Shown one piece after another: positions 17,697 to 26,204 of a stretch of DNA of 64,000 nucleotides. The translations under genes were made by a program, and so were the position numbers. Every line of letters begins with the position of its first letter. Position 1 is the first letter of the stretch. The stretch spans positions 233,517 to 297,516 of the forward strand of contig NZ_FOXD01000001.1 in the NCBI RefSeq assembly GCF_900115625.1, given 5' to 3'. This DNA is from Salibacterium halotolerans (lineage in GTDB: Bacteria; Bacillota; Bacilli; Bacillales; Marinococcaceae). The notes under the pieces were generated by a model that saw only the letters and a list, made by a program, of their open reading frames with translations, made no database searches and was not told the DNA's origin.

Positions 17697-17984
17697 GTGA
17701 GTCGAAAACAATCCCAGGAAGATTATGTAGATATATCGCTTGGAAGGTATGAGTTTTTCTTTCAGAAAAAGTATACAGTACTGAATACATTGAATGATTT
17801 TCTCCTCGGTTTGGAGTTTCTGATTGGAAGTATCTTTTTCTTTTTCGAGCCTTTTAAGAATGCCGGAATCTGGTTGTTTGTTATCGGCAGTTTACAGCTG
17901 ATTATACGCCCCACGATACGACTCGTGCATGATTTTCACCTGAAAAAACACGTCGAGGAAAGAAAGAAAAAAGAGGGTTCGTAA
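17697..17984 (+). CDS. YrhK-family small membrane protein
   Basis: The 95-residue product has a GTG start with GAGGAGGGA upstream. The N-terminal part (YEFFFQKKYTVLNTLND) and two hydrophobic helices (near residues 32-48 and 53-70) match the YrhK domain, a short family of unknown function in bacilli. The C terminus is highly basic. It lies 53 bp ahead of a flavoprotein gene on the same strand, perhaps in one transcript. Confidence 0.75.
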   Translation: MSRKQSQEDYVDISLGRYEFFFQKKYTVLNTLNDFLLGLEFLIGSIFFFFEPFKNAGIWLFVIGSLQLIIRPTIRLVHDFHLKKHVEERKKKEGS

Positions 17985-18037
17985 CCTGACGAAACGGGAA
18001 CAGCACTAAGTGGAAGAAAATGAAGGAGGTTTTCGAC

Positions 18038-18607
18038 ATGTATGACGTTATTATCATAGGCGGAGGTCCGGCCGGTGCCAGTGCTGCGATTTTTACAGCA
18101 AAGGCCGGAAAGGAGACGCTTGTATTCGATAACGACCAGAGTATGACGAAAGCAGCCTGGGTGGAAAATCACTACGGTGCGCCGGACATTGAAGGTCCCG
18201 AGCTGCTGAAGACAGGCCGGGAACAGGCCGAAAAGCACGGTGCCGCATTCTCCGGTGAGCACGTCACAGCAGTGGAAAAGACAGATAATCAAAGAGTGAA
18301 AGTGAAAACGGAAAACGGAGAATATGAAGCTGTTCATGTTATTTTGACGACCGGAGGCAATACGAAGCTGGCCGAAACTTCCGGGATTAAAACGACGGAA
18401 GGAACCGAACCAAAGATTAAGTCGATTATTGATACCGACGAACAGGGGAAAACAAGTGTGGAAGGCGTCTGGGCGGCCGGTACAGCCGCCGGAGTCAGCG
18501 TCCATACAATCATCACCTCCGGGGACGGCGCCAAAAAAGCGGTCAACGTCCTGACCGAAATGAACGGCGGACGCCACGTCGACCACGACCTGTTAAATGC
18601 CAAATAA
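18038..18607 (+). CDS. Half-size thioredoxin-reductase-like FAD/NAD(P)-binding protein
   Basis: The 189-residue protein contains only the FAD-binding Rossmann portion of the TrxB/AhpF family: GGGPAGASAA at residues 9-18 and the C-terminal FAD motif GVWAAGTAAG. The inserted NADPH domain and the redox CxxC of true thioredoxin reductase (about 315 residues) are missing. It may be an oxidoreductase partner or an electron-transfer subunit. GAAGGAGG precedes the ATG at 18038. The sequence is intact, without frameshift, so the short form looks native. Confidence 0.8.
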   Translation: MYDVIIIGGGPAGASAAIFTAKAGKETLVFDNDQSMTKAAWVENHYGAPDIEGPELLKTGREQAEKHGAAFSGEHVTAVEKTDNQRVKVKTENGEYEAVHVILTTGGNTKLAETSGIKTTEGTEPKIKSIIDTDEQGKTSVEGVWAAGTAAGVSVHTIITSGDGAKKAVNVLTEMNGGRHVDHDLLNAK

Positions 18608-18633
18608 CATGGCACCCCTGCCATAATAGGATC

Positions 18634-18680
18634 TAAAAAAAGCGCTTCCGGTCATCAAAGATGATGGGAAGCGTTTTTTT
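18634..18680. terminator. Bidirectional terminator after the flavoprotein
   Basis: AAAAAAAGCGCTTCC pairs with GGGAAGCGTTTTTTT across a 16-nt loop, with A and T tracts on both sides. Confidence 0.85.
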
Positions 18681-18924
18681 AAGTAAATGTCATTTCCGTA
18701 TGCCGTTTCAGCATTTAATACCTTTTCGTCCTGATGAAAGAATGAAAACGTCACGAAGAAATCGTTTATGATTACCTTTTCCATCTGATTCACTAAAAAA
18801 ACGTAAGCATGAATGATGACACTTACGTTTTTCCACAAACGCAGCATCCTGTTCGTTGTTATGAAGCTTTCATAACGACGTTTGCTGCGGTAATGCCGCC
18901 CTTTGCGGCCGGAACCTTCTGCGG
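18681..18924. other. Intergenic stretch with a second terminator
   Basis: Between two terminators I see no supported gene; a minus-strand frame (MEKVIINDFFVTFSF...) lacks a ribosome binding site. AAAAACGTAAG/CTTACGTTTTT (18796-18832) is a second bidirectional terminator. It may serve the HAD hydrolase gene, which ends at 18925 on the minus strand. Confidence 0.5.
18796..18832. terminator. Bidirectional terminator for the HAD hydrolase gene
   Basis: An 11-bp stem (AAAAACGTAAG/CTTACGTTTTT) with a 14-nt loop lies 90 bp beyond the minus-strand HAD stop. Confidence 0.75.
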
Positions 18925-19752
18925 CTATCTACGGAGCAATGGGAAAAGTTCCTGCAGCGTGGCAATCCTCTCTGTTACGGACCGAATCGGGGTTTTGCCG
19001 GATGGATCGATGAGAACAGCCGGTATAGCAAGGTTTTCAGCCGGCACGATGTCGTTCAGGTAATTGTCGCCGATGGAAAGGACTTCCTCCGGTGCTGCAT
19101 TATACTTCTCGAGCACCCTTTTAAAATGCGTTTTGGTACGTGCCGGTTTTGCTGCACCAGGAATGACTTCATCAAAAATCCCTTCCAGATCCAAGGTCTT
19201 CAGCAGTTTTTCCACGTCATCCGACTCCGAGTTGGTCAGCAGAATGAGATGCATCCGCCGGCCGAGCTGTTGCAGCCAAAAGCGGCGCTCCGGTATTTCA
19301 GCAAACTGAAAATCCTCCGTCTGCATATATGCCTTCGTCTTTTGATACGCATCAAACGTGGAACTCACCCCGTAATGCTTTGCCGCGGCCGCCGGCAGCC
19401 ACCATCCATCTCCCACTGCAATCATCGAGTGAAAATCAAAAGCGACCGGAGACATGTATGTATCTTCCTCTCCCGTCTCTTTTCCTTCCCAGTCCCATAC
19501 CGTTGTCACTCTGTATGAAGCAGGATCCACTTCAAGTATCCTATCTTTTTCTGCATCATACACCCGGCCGACGGCAGCCGGATGATTCCCTTCCAGCATG
19601 TCATAATAATCCTTCCAGAATAACGGCTGCTTGTCTGCCGATAGTTTGGCCGCGAGCTGCTCCGCGTAGTACCTGAAATGAGTAGTATCTTCGTACAACG
19701 TTCCATCCAGATCAAAAACAGCAATACGTATGGTTTCTTTTGAAAAAGTCAA
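18925..19752 (-). CDS. HAD-superfamily hydrolase
   Basis: The 275-residue cytosolic phosphatase-like protein has the four HAD motifs: FDLDGTLY (nucleophile and acid Asp) near residue 14, LLTNS (motif II), the Lys in the KPARTKTHF stretch (motif III) and IGDNYLNDI (motif IV). A large cap of about 130 residues lies between motifs I and II. The substrate cannot be read from the sequence. The TTG at 19752 has AGGGGGT upstream; an in-frame TTG at 19785 does not. Confidence 0.82.
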   Translation of the reverse strand: MTFSKETIRIAVFDLDGTLYEDTTHFRYYAEQLAAKLSADKQPLFWKDYYDMLEGNHPAAVGRVYDAEKDRILEVDPASYRVTTVWDWEGKETGEEDTYMSPVAFDFHSMIAVGDGWWLPAAAAKHYGVSSTFDAYQKTKAYMQTEDFQFAEIPERRFWLQQLGRRMHLILLTNSESDDVEKLLKTLDLEGIFDEVIPGAAKPARTKTHFKRVLEKYNAAPEEVLSIGDNYLNDIVPAENLAIPAVLIDPSGKTPIRSVTERIATLQELFPLLRR

Positions 19753-19945
19753 TGAAATACCCCCTGCCTGAAAATTGCGGGACAAATAAAATTACAATAT
19801 TCTCACATTTTTAATGGGAAAAAGATAAACTTATATCACTAAAGGATGAAAAAATGACAGCAGGCAGAAAAAAGAACCGCTTTTTTCACTTTACCTTATT
19901 CCCAACGTGATATCCAGCGGCTCAATGAAATCTTAATATTCCATT

Positions 19946-19973
19946 TATAAAGGCTGAATGTTCCTCCTTTATA
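19946..19973. promoter_or_regulatory. Inverted repeat upstream of the secreted FIMAH protein
   Basis: TATAAAGG (19946-19953) and CCTTTATA (19966-19973) form a perfect 8-bp inverted repeat with a 12-nt centre, 37 bp before the start codon. It could be an operator; the binder is unknown. Confidence 0.3.
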
Positions 19974-20009
19974 CTGATTATGGAAAAACAAACAATAAGG
20001 AGGAAAAGA

Positions 20010-22616
20010 ATGAAAAAACAATGGAAACAAACACTCGCCGGCGGTTCGCTTGCTGTCAGTATGCTGCTGATTCCGGGAACGATAGAGGCGGAAGGACCGG
20101 ACGATCCGGCACCGTCGATTGACCCGGAAAATCCAAACGGGAAATCGGTGTTGTTTGACAATACGCACGGTCAGACAGCCGGGCAGGCGGACTGGGTGAT
20201 AGACGGTGCATTTTCAGAATTTGCGGAAGGTATCGCGGGCAACGGCTATGAAGTGGACGAGCTCCGTCAGACAGAACCTATCAGCGTTGATGATCTGGAG
20301 CCGCATGATGTGTTCATCATCCCGGAAGCAAACATTCCGTTTAAGCAGTCAGAACAGGAAGCAATGGTGGAATACACCGAAAACGGTGGAAGTATTTTCT
20401 TCATTTCCGACCACTACAATGCGGACCGGAACCTGAACCGCTGGGATTCATCGGAAATTATGAATGGATACCGGCGCGGAGCTTATGCGAATCCAACCAA
20501 AGGGATGGAACAGGACGAAATCAATTCCGAGGCCATGCAGGGAGTGAAAAGTTCGGACTGGCTTTCCGATGAATTCGGCATCCGTTTCCGATACAATGCT
20601 CCGGGCACTGTAACGGCTGATCAAATCGCAGCGCCGGAAGAAACGTTCGGTATCACCGAGGGAGTGGAAGAAGCCGCCATGCATGCGGGCTCCACACTTG
20701 CTGTGACCGACCCGGAAACGGCCAAAGGCATTGTCTATCTTCCGGACGGCCTGACAGAGAGCGACAAGTGGGGACCGTCTGTGGATGAAGGTATTTATCA
20801 TGGAGGTGGAACAGAAGAAGGGCCATTTGCAGCTATTGCGAAAAAGCAGGAAGGAAAAGCCGCATTTATCGGTGATTCCTCCCCTGTCGAAGATGCGAGC
20901 CCGAAATACCGTAACGAACAGACCGGCGATCCAAAAACAACGTATGACGGTTTTCAGGAAGCCGATGATGCCGAGCTGCTTCTGAACATGGTGGATTGGC
21001 TTGCCAAGCAGGAAGACTACCAGACGTTCAGCGAAACGGACATTACGTTGAACGAGCCTTCTCCGCTTTTGACAAAAGAAATTCCGGAACAGTCGAAACA
21101 GCCGGAGCCGGAGCCGTGGTCCCAGCCGGATCCAGGGTATGAGTGGTACGATCCATCTACTTTTGCACCCGGTTCCTACGGTGCGGAGGAAGATCCTGCA
21201 GCGGAACCGGAGTACAGCTTTGATTATCCGGATACGCTGCCGGCCGGTGAAGCATTTACCTTGCATGTGGAAATCGAAGGTCTGAATCCCGGACAGACCG
21301 TTTCCGGATATGACACAGGTATTTATCTGGACGGCGGACAGCAGGTGGCCCAGGTTCAGCGTGAAAACGGAAGCTGGCCGTCCGGCTACGGCTACAGCGA
21401 CGCTTTTTCTGTTACAGCTGATGAGAACGGCACAGCGGTGAAAGAGTTGACTGTACGGCTGCAGGAAGGAACAGAAGGCGCGGCTAATCTCCGTCTCAGA
21501 CAATCAGGAAACAACTTGTATACGACACCGGTCACCATTGGAGAAGGTGGTCAGGACGATGGAGGAGATAACGGAGATGAAAGCCCGCAGCTGACAAGTA
21601 TTGAAGAGGCACGCGTTGCAGCTGATGGAAACGAGGTGACGGTGGAAGGAGTCATCACGTCCGAACCCGGAACCTTCGGGGGACAGGGTTTTTACCTTCA
21701 GGATGAAACCGGCGGCATTTATGTATTTCAGCACGACAGCCGGTTTGAAAAAGGGCAGGAAGTGCGTATAACAGGCGGCCTTACCACTTACCAGGGAATG
21801 AAGGAAATCGACAGTATCTCCTCTATTGAGGTGCAGGGCACACAGAATCTGCCGGACTATGAAACGGTGAACGTTCTGGAGGGCAGCCATCAGGCGGAAC
21901 GAGTGACGATCGAAGGCGGCTCCGTGCAGAACATACAGGAATATGGCAGCGCCTTTGAATTTGATCTTCATGTGCAGGACGGGGTAACCAGAGTCCGTGT
22001 CGACAACAGAACGAACATCTCGTTTGATGATTTTACATCCCGCGTCCAGGAAGGAGATCAGGTGTCGGTATCCGGCATTGCATCCATCTTTGGTGAAACG
22101 TACCAGCTTCTGCCCCTGAAATCAGCGGATATCGAGGCGTATGGAAGTGCACCGGAGATTATGGATCTTTCGGTATCCACGTTTGACATCACCGAATCAG
22201 CAGCCATCCCTATTGAGGTGAAAGACGAGGAAGGCGGCCCTGTTTCGCTCAAATCGGAAATCAACGGGGAGGTTTCAAACGGATCTCCCGTCCTTTCTCC
22301 CCTGCAGTTGACGCCCGGTGAATATGAACTCACCGTAACCGCTGAAGACGAAACCGGCCGTACAGCAGAGCGGTCATTCCCTATCGAAATGGAGCTTGGC
22401 ACGGACCGGATTGATGAATTGATAGAACTGGGAGAGAGGCAGGGTTATATTCATGACGGGAAAACAGCGGACCGGCTGGAGAGAAAAGCAGAGAACGTGC
22501 AGCGCGCAAAAAATAATCCTTCCCGTGATGGAAAATGGAATGCCCTGCTTCACCAAATGGAAGCCCAGGCAGGAAAAAAAGTAGATGAGTCGTTTCTTTC
22601 TTATTGGAAAAAATGA
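20010..22616 (+). CDS. Large secreted multidomain protein (GATase-like, OB-fold-like, FIMAH-like regions)
   Basis: The 868-residue exported protein has a signal peptide (SLAVSMLLIPGTIEA). Residues ~45-370 resemble a DUF4350/GATase-like fold (KSVLFDNTHGQ, FFISDHYNADRN). A Pro/Glu linker (~375-410) and a beta-sandwich-like region follow. Residues ~535-720 look like the OB-fold region found in secreted nucleases (VTVEGVITSEPGTFGGQGFY, RITGGLTTYQG). An Ig-like segment comes next, and the C-terminal ~70 residues look like a FIMAH domain (IDELIELGERQGYIHDGK). AAGGAGG precedes the ATG. It may act on extracellular polymers or nucleic acid; no nuclease active site is evident. Domain assignment is from memory. 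Confidence 0.75.
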   Translation: MKKQWKQTLAGGSLAVSMLLIPGTIEAEGPDDPAPSIDPENPNGKSVLFDNTHGQTAGQADWVIDGAFSEFAEGIAGNGYEVDELRQTEPISVDDLEPHDVFIIPEANIPFKQSEQEAMVEYTENGGSIFFISDHYNADRNLNRWDSSEIMNGYRRGAYANPTKGMEQDEINSEAMQGVKSSDWLSDEFGIRFRYNAPGTVTADQIAAPEETFGITEGVEEAAMHAGSTLAVTDPETAKGIVYLPDGLTESDKWGPSVDEGIYHGGGTEEGPFAAIAKKQEGKAAFIGDSSPVEDASPKYRNEQTGDPKTTYDGFQEADDAELLLNMVDWLAKQEDYQTFSETDITLNEPSPLLTKEIPEQSKQPEPEPWSQPDPGYEWYDPSTFAPGSYGAEEDPAAEPEYSFDYPDTLPAGEAFTLHVEIEGLNPGQTVSGYDTGIYLDGGQQVAQVQRENGSWPSGYGYSDAFSVTADENGTAVKELTVRLQEGTEGAANLRLRQSGNNLYTTPVTIGEGGQDDGGDNGDESPQLTSIEEARVAADGNEVTVEGVITSEPGTFGGQGFYLQDETGGIYVFQHDSRFEKGQEVRITGGLTTYQGMKEIDSISSIEVQGTQNLPDYETVNVLEGSHQAERVTIEGGSVQNIQEYGSAFEFDLHVQDGVTRVRVDNRTNISFDDFTSRVQEGDQVSVSGIASIFGETYQLLPLKSADIEAYGSAPEIMDLSVSTFDITESAAIPIEVKDEEGGPVSLKSEINGEVSNGSPVLSPLQLTPGEYELTVTAEDETGRTAERSFPIEMELGTDRIDELIELGERQGYIHDGKTADRLERKAENVQRAKNNPSRDGKWNALLHQMEAQAGKKVDESFLSYWKK

Positions 22617-22622
22617 TCTTCA

Positions 22623-22639
22623 TTTACAAATACTTAACA
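22623..22639 (+). promoter_or_regulatory. PhoP-type box upstream of phnD
   Basis: TTTACA (22623-22628) and TTAACA (22634-22639) repeat with an 11-bp period, as in Pho boxes of Bacillus PhoP (WalR sites are similar). A -10-like TATAGT follows near 22667. This predicts induction by phosphate starvation. Confidence 0.6.
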
Positions 22640-22736
22640 AACTTAATCGAAACAACATTTGGAAATTATAGTGCATTTACAAACGACTGTTATCGTGAAA
22701 CAGGATAGAAAGTTTCAAAAAATTGGGGGTACAATG

Positions 22737-23741
22737 ATGAAAAAATTTACAAAATTCGGTATGACCATGCTTCTCTCTGTCGGTCTGCTGGCAGCCTGCG
22801 GGGAAGGCAGCGGAGAGAGCAGCACGTCAGGAGAAGGCGGAAGTGAAGACACAGGTTCTTCAGGCGGTGAAAACAGCGGACAGTCTGAAACGTCCGGTGA
22901 AGAACTGGACGAGCTGAATGTTCAGTTTGTGCCGTCGCAGAATGCAGATACACTCGAAGCAAAAGCCAAACCGCTTGAAGGACTGTTGAGTGATGAACTT
23001 GGTATGCCGGTCAATGTCAGTGTTTCCACCAATTATAATACCATTGTGGAAGCAATGGATTCCGAACAGGTCGATGTAGGATTCCTTCCACCTAACGCAT
23101 ACGTGCTGGCAGAGGAGCAGGGGGCTGCTGAAGTCATTCTGCAGTCGCAGCGCTATGGGGTGAATGATGACGGTTCAGCGACCGATGAACTGGTCAACTT
23201 CTACCGGTCGATATTCATTGTAAGAGAAGGTTCTGATATCCAATCGATTGAAGATCTCGAAGGGAAAAAGATCGCCTACCAGAACGTAACATCCTCTGCA
23301 GGATTCGTCTGGCCGGCGGCGACACTGCTTGATGCAGGTATTCACCCACTCAATGATATGCAGTCTACAACCGTGAAAGGACATGACCAGGCTGTGATTT
23401 CGCTTCTGAACGGCCAGGTCGATGCCGCGGTGACATTCCAGGATGCCCGTAATACAGTGAAAAGCGATTACCCGGAAGTATTCGATAAAACACGTGTTAT
23501 CAAGTACACGAAAAAAATTCCGAACGACACTATTACCATACGTCCTGCCATCAATGAAGATTTGAAACAGGCTGTGACAGATGCGTTTATTAAAATCGGA
23601 AAAAGTGAAGAAGGACGTCAGATTATCCGTGATATCTATTCCCACGAAGGCTACGTAGAATCTCAGGACAGCAATTTTGATACTGTCCGCGAATATCAAA
23701 ATAAAGTCAACACAGAAGTGACGCAGAATTCCGGGAATTAG
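22737..23741 (+). CDS. phnD: Phosphonate/phosphate-type ABC substrate-binding lipoprotein
   Basis: The 334-residue PhnD-family lipoprotein captures phosphonate, phosphite or a related oxyanion outside the membrane. The signal peptide ends in the lipobox LLAAC (Cys21). An acidic Ser/Gly linker precedes the binding fold. Family landmarks include VQFVPSQNADT, VDVGFLPPNAYV and KIAYQNVTSSAGFVWP. It is the first gene of phnDCEE, and a Pho-type box lies upstream. GGGGGT fits the ATG at 22737 better than the adjacent ATG at 22734. Confidence 0.85.
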   Translation: MKKFTKFGMTMLLSVGLLAACGEGSGESSTSGEGGSEDTGSSGGENSGQSETSGEELDELNVQFVPSQNADTLEAKAKPLEGLLSDELGMPVNVSVSTNYNTIVEAMDSEQVDVGFLPPNAYVLAEEQGAAEVILQSQRYGVNDDGSATDELVNFYRSIFIVREGSDIQSIEDLEGKKIAYQNVTSSAGFVWPAATLLDAGIHPLNDMQSTTVKGHDQAVISLLNGQVDAAVTFQDARNTVKSDYPEVFDKTRVIKYTKKIPNDTITIRPAINEDLKQAVTDAFIKIGKSEEGRQIIRDIYSHEGYVESQDSNFDTVREYQNKVNTEVTQNSGN

Positions 23742-23773
23742 TAAAGGCATAGACAATAAGCATAGGGTGTAGA

Positions 23774-23812
23774 AGGCAGGCTGCCGGAAAAACTCCGGTC
23801 GGCCTCCTTTTA
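23774..23812 (+). terminator. Leaky hairpin between phnD and phnC
   Basis: An imperfect stem around CCGGA/TCCGG followed by CCTTTTA lies in the 97-bp gap. Such hairpins often give the binding protein more mRNA than the downstream ABC subunits. Confidence 0.5.
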
Positions 23813-23838
23813 CTACCTGAAGAAAGTAGGGAAGTCAC

Positions 23839-24606
23839 TTGATAGAATTTCATAATGTGTCCAAGGTGTATCCAAATGGTACGACGGCTCTGAACAATGT
23901 GGATATCAAGATCGAAGACGGTGAGTTTGTCGTTGTTGTCGGGTTGTCCGGAGCCGGTAAGTCCACATTCCTGCGCTCTATCAACCGCCTGCATGAAGTG
24001 ACGGAAGGGGAGATTCTCATAGATGAGGAGTCGATCACAACAGCACGGGGGAGCACTCTGTACCGGATGCGCAGAAATATAGGAATGATTTTTCAGAATT
24101 TTAACCTCGTACGCCGGTCTTCGGTTATGCGCAATGTATTATCAGGAAGAGTGGGCTATCATTCCACACTGCGTATGATTTTCGGGCTATTTCCGCGTGA
24201 AGACAAGGATATCGCCATGGAGGCGCTGGAACGGGTGAATATGAAAGAGAAAGCATACAGTCGCGCGGATGAGCTGTCAGGGGGACAGCAGCAGCGCGTG
24301 TCCATTGCCAGGGCTCTGGCCCAGGAAGCAAAACTGATTCTGGCTGACGAGCCTGTTGCATCTCTGGATCCACTGACGACTAAGCAGGTGATGGATGATT
24401 TGGCACGCATCAATACAGAACTGAATATGACGATGGTGGTCAATCTTCACTTTATAGACGTTGCCAGGCAGTATGCAACGAGAATCATCGGGTTTCGAGA
24501 GGGAGAAGTTGTATTTGACGGTCCGGTTGAAGAAGCGACGGATGAAGTATTTTCTCTAATATACGGCAGAGCCGTTCAAGAAGAAGAAATGCTGGGGGAA
24601 ATGTAA
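23839..24606 (+). CDS. phnC: Phosphonate-type ABC transporter ATP-binding protein
   Basis: The 255-residue ABC ATPase has Walker [11 protein letters not shown]-loop MIFQNFNLV, signature LSGGQQQR, Walker B LILADEP and an H-loop in NLHFIDVA. The insert [18 protein letters not shown] is typical of PhnC. It starts at TTG with GGGAAG upstream and abuts phnE. It energises uptake for the two PhnE-type permeases. Confidence 0.88.
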   Translation: MIEFHNVSKVYPNGTTALNNVDIKIEDGEFVVVVGLSGAGKSTFLRSINRLHEVTEGEILIDEESITTARGSTLYRMRRNIGMIFQNFNLVRRSSVMRNVLSGRVGYHSTLRMIFGLFPREDKDIAMEALERVNMKEKAYSRADELSGGQQQRVSIARALAQEAKLILADEPVASLDPLTTKQVMDDLARINTELNMTMVVNLHFIDVARQYATRIIGFREGEVVFDGPVEEATDEVFSLIYGRAVQEEEMLGEM

Positions 24607-25419
24607 ATGAAAATCACACCAACCTCAAATTCAACTCCGTCAACCAATACAGAATCTGCACCTCCTGCCAAAACAAAATCACTGTTCACCATCGTTCTCG
24701 TATTGCTGCTGGTTGTATGGAGCGGGTGGCAGATTAATTTTTCCGTCAACGAACTGATGACCGGCCTTCCTCAAATGGGAAGCTTGATTGCAGATTTGAT
24801 TCCACCGGATTGGACGTATTTCAGTGAAGTGACTTCCCCGGTGATGGAAACAATCCAAATGGCGGTACTCGGCACAACATTCGGGGGTCTGCTTGCCTTT
24901 CCGCTTGCTATGCTGGCGGCCAGTAACATATTTCAGGCGGCATGGATTACGGCGCTCTCCCGCATTGTTTTGAATTTGATCCGGACGCTGCCGGAACTGC
25001 TGCTGGCAGCTTTGTTTGTTGCCATATTCGGGATTGGTGCCGTTTCCGGAGTGCTTGCGCTCATGCTGTTTTCTCTTGGAATTATTGCCAAGCTGTTCTT
25101 TGAATCAGTGGAAGCCATTGATTCCGGTCCGATGGAGGCCATGACAGCCGTCGGTGCGAACAAACTGAAATGGATCATGTTCGGAGTTGTACCGCAGGTG
25201 ATGTCATCGTTTATGTCTTTTTTTCTTTACGCGTTTGAAATCAATATCCGCGCAGCTGCGGTGCTCGGGCTTGTAGGAGCGGGAGGCATCGGTCTGTATT
25301 ATGAACAGAATCTGGGTTTTTTTCAGTACGGCAGAGTAAGTACGATTATCGTATATACGCTGGTCGTTGTTCTGCTGATTGATTTTCTCAGTACGCGGAT
25401 AAGGGAGAAATTACAATGA
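24607..25419 (+). CDS. phnE: Phosphonate-type ABC permease, first subunit
   Basis: The 270-residue inner-membrane subunit has about six transmembrane helices and the ABC permease coupling motif (EAMTAVGANKLKWIMFGVVPQ). It starts three bases after the phnC stop, and its own stop overlaps the next start (ATGA). It pairs with the second PhnE-like subunit. Confidence 0.85.
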   Translation: MKITPTSNSTPSTNTESAPPAKTKSLFTIVLVLLLVVWSGWQINFSVNELMTGLPQMGSLIADLIPPDWTYFSEVTSPVMETIQMAVLGTTFGGLLAFPLAMLAASNIFQAAWITALSRIVLNLIRTLPELLLAALFVAIFGIGAVSGVLALMLFSLGIIAKLFFESVEAIDSGPMEAMTAVGANKLKWIMFGVVPQVMSSFMSFFLYAFEINIRAAAVLGLVGAGGIGLYYEQNLGFFQYGRVSTIIVYTLVVVLLIDFLSTRIREKLQ

Positions 25420-26204
25420 CACGACAGCAAATTTGGTCACGTAATGTAAAAAGAATACTGATAACTGTAATCGTTCTGCTGATATACATATGGGCGTTCA
25501 GCGGTATACCTGTCATTCAAATACAGGAAACAACGGGGCAGGTGTTCTCCTCCATTATGGCGGGAATTTTTAATCCTGACTGGGGTTATGTTTATGACCC
25601 GGCAGGAGAAGATCTGCTGCGGACGCTGCTTGAAACGCTTGCCATCGCACTGCTTGGAACGTTCATTTCGGCGCTGCTCTCTATTCCGTTTTCATTTATG
25701 GCGGCACGCAATATCGCCAAAACAAAGCTCATGGTGGGTTCGAGCAAGTCCATCCTCAGCTTTATCCGTGTCTTTCCCGATATTGTCCTGGCTCTGCTTT
25801 TTATTAAAGCAGTCGGCCCCGGTCCGTTCGCCGGTGTGCTGGCGCTTGGAATCGGGGCCGTCGGCATGCTCGGTAAACTGATTGCAGAGAGTGTGGAAGG
25901 CATTGATTTAAGTGCACGGGAAGCACTGATTGCGACAGGCGGGAATCCGGTAAAAACGTTTATGTTTGCTGTCGTTCCGCAGGTGCTCCCGAACTTTTTC
26001 TCCTTTGTGCTCTACCGGTTTGAAGTTAATTTACGAGCCGCGACTATTCTGGGTGTCATCGGCGCGGGCGGTATCGGAGCCCCACTTATCTTCGCGTTAA
26101 GTGTGCGCGACTGGGAGCGCGTTGGTATTATTCTGCTCGGTATCATTGTGATGGTTACCATTTTGGATGCCATTTCGAGCAGAATCAGAAGTCATCTCGT
26201 CTAA
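25416..26204 (+). CDS. phnE: Phosphonate-type ABC permease, second subunit
   Basis: The 262-residue subunit is homologous to the preceding one, with coupling motif EALIATGGNPVKTFMFAVVP and GAGGIGAPL near the end. Tandem phnE genes giving a heterodimeric pore are common. The last 20 bases overlap tail-to-tail with the convergent flavin oxidoreductase gene. Confidence 0.85.
   Translation: MTRQQIWSRNVKRILITVIVLLIYIWAFSGIPVIQIQETTGQVFSSIMAGIFNPDWGYVYDPAGEDLLRTLLETLAIALLGTFISALLSIPFSFMAARNIAKTKLMVGSSKSILSFIRVFPDIVLALLFIKAVGPGPFAGVLALGIGAVGMLGKLIAESVEGIDLSAREALIATGGNPVKTFMFAVVPQVLPNFFSFVLYRFEVNLRAATILGVIGAGGIGAPLIFALSVRDWERVGIILLGIIVMVTILDAISSRIRSHLV

Noticed and set aside
16740..17711. 323-residue reading of the thioredoxin-like gene
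   Set aside because: The first ~130 residues are low-complexity, lack a start signal and cover the small-RNA candidate; AAGGAGGG before 17312 marks the real start.
24607..26204. Thiamine- or methionine-type ABC system instead of phn
   Set aside because: The PhnD and PhnC family words and tandem PhnE subunits fit the phosphonate family, and no THI-box, T-box or S-box leader is seen.
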